Below, piece by piece: positions 32,682-34,997 of a stretch of 34,997 nt of DNA. Location of the stretch: NCBI GenBank assembly GCA_021813685.1, contig JAKAJS010000013.1, positions 1 to 34,997 on the forward strand, given 5' to 3'. The DNA is from Deltaproteobacteria bacterium (GTDB lineage: Bacteria; Desulfobacterota; Syntrophobacteria; Syntrophobacterales; Syntrophobacteraceae). Every line of letters starts with the position of its first letter. Position 1 is the stretch's first letter. The notes under the pieces are model-generated. The model was given only the letters and a program-made list of their open reading frames with translations. It was not told the origin of the DNA and did no database searches. A program made the position numbers and the translations under genes.

Positions 32682-33028
32682 CACTCCTGCCGGAAGGGAG
32701 GGGTGCAGATGCAGTAGAAGAGAAGATCGTCTTCCCCGATATTGGTTATGCGCTGCGAAACACCGGGCGCAATTCTCACCACATCTCCCGCGACGACTTC
32801 CGTGGGGGGATTACCACCCAGCTCGATCCTGCCTTTTCCGGAAAAAATCAGGTATCTTTCCGCCACCCCATGCAGGCGGTGCCATGCCGTTTGCCCCCCT
32901 GCCCCGATCCGTGCGCGGGCGATGGAGACGAATTCATCGCCCCCATCGTTTGCGATCTCCAGAATCCGGCAGCGTTCGACCGTTTCGAATTCTTCCTTCT
33001 GAGCAGTTTTAAGGATTTCGGTTTTCAT
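32663..33028 (-). CDS. small cupin-fold protein
   Basis: A 121-residue single cupin domain starting at the ATG at 33028. Motif 1 has His50, His53 and Glu57 (AWHRLHGVAERYLIFSGKG), and motif 2 is GDVVRIAPGVSQRITN with Gln92 where many cupins have His. Metal binding is therefore possible but not certain. Function cannot be read. The frame remains open upstream to 33121 but the added residues look non-coding. Its 3' end overlaps the end of the Cys-rich gene on the other strand by 19 bases. Confidence 0.82.
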   Translation of the reverse strand: MKTEILKTAQKEEFETVERCRILEIANDGGDEFVSIARARIGAGGQTAWHRLHGVAERYLIFSGKGRIELGGNPPTEVVAGDVVRIAPGVSQRITNIGEDDLLFYCICTPPFRQECYEALE

Positions 33029-33141
33029 CGTTTGTGGCCCGGGAATAGCAATAAAACATGCAGCGAAATCGCAGAGCGCGAGAAATTTGATGTCCTGTTT
33101 TCCCGGCGCTCCCCCCGTCACGCGGGGATATGAGCCCCGGA

Positions 33142-33582
33142 TTAGAGGAAGGCACTCGCATCCACCTTGAAATGTTCGCTCAGAGTCTTGATGTGAGCTT
33201 TGCTGAGGTTGCGCTCCCCCCCGAGTATCTTATGCCCCAAAGACCTGTCTCCAAGCAGCCTGCCCAGATCCGACGGGCTCATGCCGCTCTCCTTCATCAG
33301 GATTTTGAGGAATTCGATCGGCGATAGATTGAGCCGATCGATGGAATGGTGTTCCTCTTCGTATTTTTCCATCAATACGCTGAAAATTTCCAATTGGTCG
33401 CGCTCCGCCTCGGTAAGCTCGTCCTCGCCCTTGACGGCCAATCTATCGACGATGTTCCTGGCTTCAAGATAGCGTTCCTCCGTTCTCAGCGGCCATACTT
33501 GAGGTGTGGATTCCGTTCCCGCGCCACCACCTCCGCCGAATTCGGAGGATTCACGGGATAGGAATGTCATTATAGTCGGCAT
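33142..33582 (-). CDS. higA: HigA-type antitoxin
   Basis: A 146-residue antitoxin of the longer HigA type (E. coli HigA is 138 residues). An N-terminal linker rich in Gly and charged residues is followed by an XRE-type HTH (about 88-146: LSPIEFLKILMKESGMSPSD to HFKVDASAFL). AGGAGG stands nine bases before the ATG at 33582. It lies 38 bases downstream of higB on the same strand, the toxin-first order typical of higBA. HigA should bind the promoter and silence HigB; a palindrome ahead of higB supports this. Confidence 0.87.
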   Translation of the reverse strand: MPTIMTFLSRESSEFGGGGGAGTESTPQVWPLRTEERYLEARNIVDRLAVKGEDELTEAERDQLEIFSVLMEKYEEEHHSIDRLNLSPIEFLKILMKESGMSPSDLGRLLGDRSLGHKILGGERNLSKAHIKTLSEHFKVDASAFL

Positions 33583-33620
33583 CGCTGCACACCTCCTTTC
33601 CTCGCCTCAGAATTTACTCT

Positions 33621-33914
33621 TCAATGCATCTTGTCATACTCGGCGTGCGTCATTACATCGAGAATGTAAACTGTCCGCTGATTGTAATGGACCGCCGCGA
33701 TGAGTCTGTATTTATTGCCGCCGATATCGAAGACGGTTGTCGTTTTCCCGCTCTTGACCGCCACCTGGTCGGCGCTCGGATATATTCTGCGGAGATCGTC
33801 GAAGCTTTTCCATTCAGCCTTGTCCACAATAGAGTACCATTCTTGCAGCACCCTCTTCGCTTGTCCGTGGTCCTCCCAAAATGTCTTAAGCCGACTCCTG
33901 CTAATTATCCTCAC
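33621..33914 (-). CDS. higB: HigB-type mRNA-interferase toxin
   Basis: A 97-residue toxin of the E. coli HigB group, which cuts mRNA at the ribosome. Diagnostic parts are VFDIGGNKYRLIAA (61-74) and the C-terminal DVMTHAEYDK (86-95). It starts with GTG at 33914, with AGGTGG seven bases upstream. The C-terminus is a few residues shorter than in E. coli. It is the first gene of a two-gene operon with higA. Confidence 0.88.
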   Translation of the reverse strand: MRIISRSRLKTFWEDHGQAKRVLQEWYSIVDKAEWKSFDDLRRIYPSADQVAVKSGKTTTVFDIGGNKYRLIAAVHYNQRTVYILDVMTHAEYDKMH

Positions 33915-33943
33915 GTCCAGCCCACCTGAATACTATCGGCATT

Positions 33944-33962
33944 TGCAGACATTTTGTCTACA
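33944..33962 (-). promoter_or_regulatory. candidate HigA operator upstream of higB
   Basis: TGCAGAC (33944-33950) and GTCTACA (33956-33962) form an inverted repeat with one mismatch and a five-base spacer, 29 bases upstream of the higB start. Toxin-antitoxin operons of this type are normally repressed by the antitoxin at such palindromes. No clear -10/-35 pair was assigned. Confidence 0.45.
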
Positions 33963-33996
33963 TTTTTCAATGACTTTACCCGCTTTCTCCACGACG

Positions 33997-34023
33997 GGGA
34001 AAATAGGGAAAATAGGGAAAATA
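33997..34023. repeat. three exact copies of a 9-bp unit
   Basis: GGGAAAATA is repeated three times without error (33997-34005, 34006-34014, 34015-34023), followed by GGGG. It lies between higB and the second higA-like gene, 37 bases after the latter's stop. It may mark a recombination or element boundary. Confidence 0.8.
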
Positions 34024-34059
34024 GGGGACGCCCAGGAAATTATGCGTTTCCCTCATCAA

Positions 34060-34338
34060 TCAAGGAAAGGCCAGCCGGGCTCGATGTTCCTGAAACTGCC
34101 GCTCCAGATTGCTCCAAAAATGAGCGGGCCGACCGAGAGCTCGCTCCAGCTTGAGCGCCGTGTCGGGGGTGATGGAGGCCTTGCCCTTGATGATTTCATT
34201 GATGGTCTTTTTCGCCATTCCGGTACGGGCCGCAAACTCAACCTGACTCATACCATGGGCGTCCAGGTATTTCTCGAGAACTTCACGCGGCGTCACCAGG
34301 TAATCGGGGATGTATTGGTTGCGATTTGAGTCACCCAT
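34060..34338 (-). CDS. second HigA-like antitoxin (VapI type)
   Basis: Starting at the ATG at 34338, with GGAGG six bases upstream, the product has 92 residues. The XRE-type HTH spans about 24-75: YLDAHGMSQVEFAARTGMAK, then TINEIIKGKASITPDTALKL; the family ending LGRPAHFWSNLERQFQE is intact. This is the short HigA/VapI group, normally encoded directly after a RelE/ParE-like HigB toxin. I found no intact toxin gene in the 370 bases upstream, so this copy is probably an orphan. The frame is open to 34776, but the extra residues look non-coding. Confidence 0.85.
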   Translation of the reverse strand: MGDSNRNQYIPDYLVTPREVLEKYLDAHGMSQVEFAARTGMAKKTINEIIKGKASITPDTALKLERALGRPAHFWSNLERQFQEHRARLAFP

Positions 34339-34708
34339 GAGTGTCCTCCACTCCCGGAATCTTGCTGGCCGTGACTTTTGACCAATCCAGCCGGCTCTCC
34401 GCCCATGGGGCAATTCATGGCATCGGGCCGGCGGGCTTTTGGGAGGCCGAAAATCCATCAAGGTCCTCGCTGCGCGGAACGAAATGAATCTCGCAGTAAA
34501 AGGTAAAAGTACAGTTGCAGACGACTTCAATAAAGACCATACCACGTACGTGTATTGGACCGGAATCAGAAACGCCCGGACCGATGACTCTTTACCCGTG
34601 CCGAGGCTGCAAGCGCGAAAAGTAGACTTTCTACGCTGCCGGAATATGCCCGCAGCGTGACGACCAAATTGTGCGCCTTTCGTTCCACTGCCAGCCACGG
34701 GCGTTTGC
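34339..34708 (-). other. 370 bases without an intact gene; possible toxin remnant
   Basis: No complete coding region was found. In frame with the orphan antitoxin, 34345-34510 reads as FRAARTLMDFRPPKSPPARC and onward, which has a faint likeness to the middle of HigB-type toxins (the 'L.DFR.PP' stretch), but no start, core or C-terminus can be assembled. If real, it is a heavily deleted partner gene. The rest of the stretch shows no promoter or hairpin that stands out. Confidence 0.2.
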
Positions 34709-34997
34709 TCACGCCGGTTTTGCGCGCAGGTACTGGCGGGGCCAGTCCACCTCCGCATGGAGCGCTTTGGCTGCATGGAGCGGCCAGTAGGGCTCGCGCA
34801 AAAACTCGCGGGCCAGCAAAACGGCGTCGGCCGCGCCGGTTGCGACTATCTGCTCGGCCTGCGCCGGGTCGGTGATGAAGCCCACGGCGCCGACCGGTAT
34901 CTGCGCCTCCTTTCGTACGGCCGCGGCGAAGGGAACCTGGAACCCCGGGCCGGCGGGACTTTTGGCCTCGGGCGAAAGCGCTCCGCTCGAACAATCT
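34709..34997 (-). CDS. old-yellow-enzyme (YqjM-like) oxidoreductase, C-terminal part
   Basis: Only the last 95 codons are visible; the gene continues off the right edge. The sequence begins DCSSGALSPEAKSPAGPGFQ and continues to VGAVGFITDPAQAEQIVATG and AADAVLLAREFLREPYWPLH. These are FMN-binding C-terminal segments of the NADH:flavin oxidoreductase family in its YqjM/XenA subgroup. Such enzymes reduce activated C=C bonds with NAD(P)H and FMN. The stop is TGA at 34709-34711. Physiological substrate is not readable. Confidence 0.9.
   Translation of the reverse strand, partial: DCSSGALSPEAKSPAGPGFQVPFAAAVRKEAQIPVGAVGFITDPAQAEQIVATGAADAVLLAREFLREPYWPLHAAKALHAEVDWPRQYLRAKPA

Noticed and set aside
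33997-34023. CRISPR-like array
   Set aside because: Unit of nine bases without spacers; a simple tandem repeat.
34345-34510. Full HigB-type toxin upstream of the orphan antitoxin
   Set aside because: Only a faint partial likeness; no start codon, core or C-terminus could be assembled.

Overview
The window is a dense, GC-rich chromosomal stretch from a Gram-negative, flagellated bacterium. The mix of genes (an Mla-type outer-membrane lipid transporter, GspA/GspB secretion accessories, many two-component proteins, a sigma-54 activator, an iron-type alcohol dehydrogenase and TreZ/GlgX) fits best with Desulfobacterota (former Deltaproteobacteria, Syntrophobacterales-like). That assignment is inference; no rRNA, tRNA or other marker is present. 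I found no CRISPR array and no complete insertion sequence.

Layout. 1-4.8 kb (minus strand): the start of a secreted Fn3-like protein, then a flagellar group consisting of a small J-domain protein, the filament cap fliD and a TPR-glycosyltransferase. 5.1-9.1 kb: a Spy/CpxP-like periplasmic protein, a visibly AT-rich sulfotransferase that looks acquired, and a CpxA/CpxR-like two-component pair. 9.2-10.3 kb: a CheV chemotaxis coupling protein. 10.3-14.6 kb: divergent treZ and glgX (trehalose/glycogen metabolism; treY is not here). 14.6-17.1 kb: an iron-containing alcohol dehydrogenase whose 3' end overlaps a soluble hybrid histidine kinase.

17.3-23.7 kb (plus strand) is the most striking part. 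A GAF-PP2C phosphatase, an RsbW-like anti-sigma-type kinase and a STAS protein run directly, with stop/start overlaps, into mlaE, mlaF, mlaD, a TPR lipoprotein and comF. The first three are the parts of a partner-switching phospho-relay, and the STAS protein sits where MlaB sits in MlaFEDB. I propose that the relay gates the lipid transporter.

23.7-25.0 kb is a small accessory patch: a truncated membrane/receiver-like gene fused to a GC-rich repeat, and a MntA/HepT toxin-antitoxin pair. 25.0-29.9 kb: a U32 peptidase-family protein; a minus-strand operon of NarL-type regulator, gspA and gspB with repeats eroding the gspA/gspB junction; and a divergent single-domain receiver behind a palindrome-rich leader. 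30.0-33.0 kb: a small IS630-like HTH protein, a long repeat hairpin, a GAF sigma-54 activator followed by a ten-cysteine protein, and a cupin that overlaps it tail to tail. 33.1-35.0 kb: higBA with a palindromic operator candidate, a second higA-like gene without a visible toxin, and the 3' end of an old-yellow-enzyme-family oxidoreductase.

Most intergenic signals below are pattern matches made by eye and carry low confidence. Starts were moved from the longest open frame where a ribosome site, an overlap or a domain boundary argued for it.
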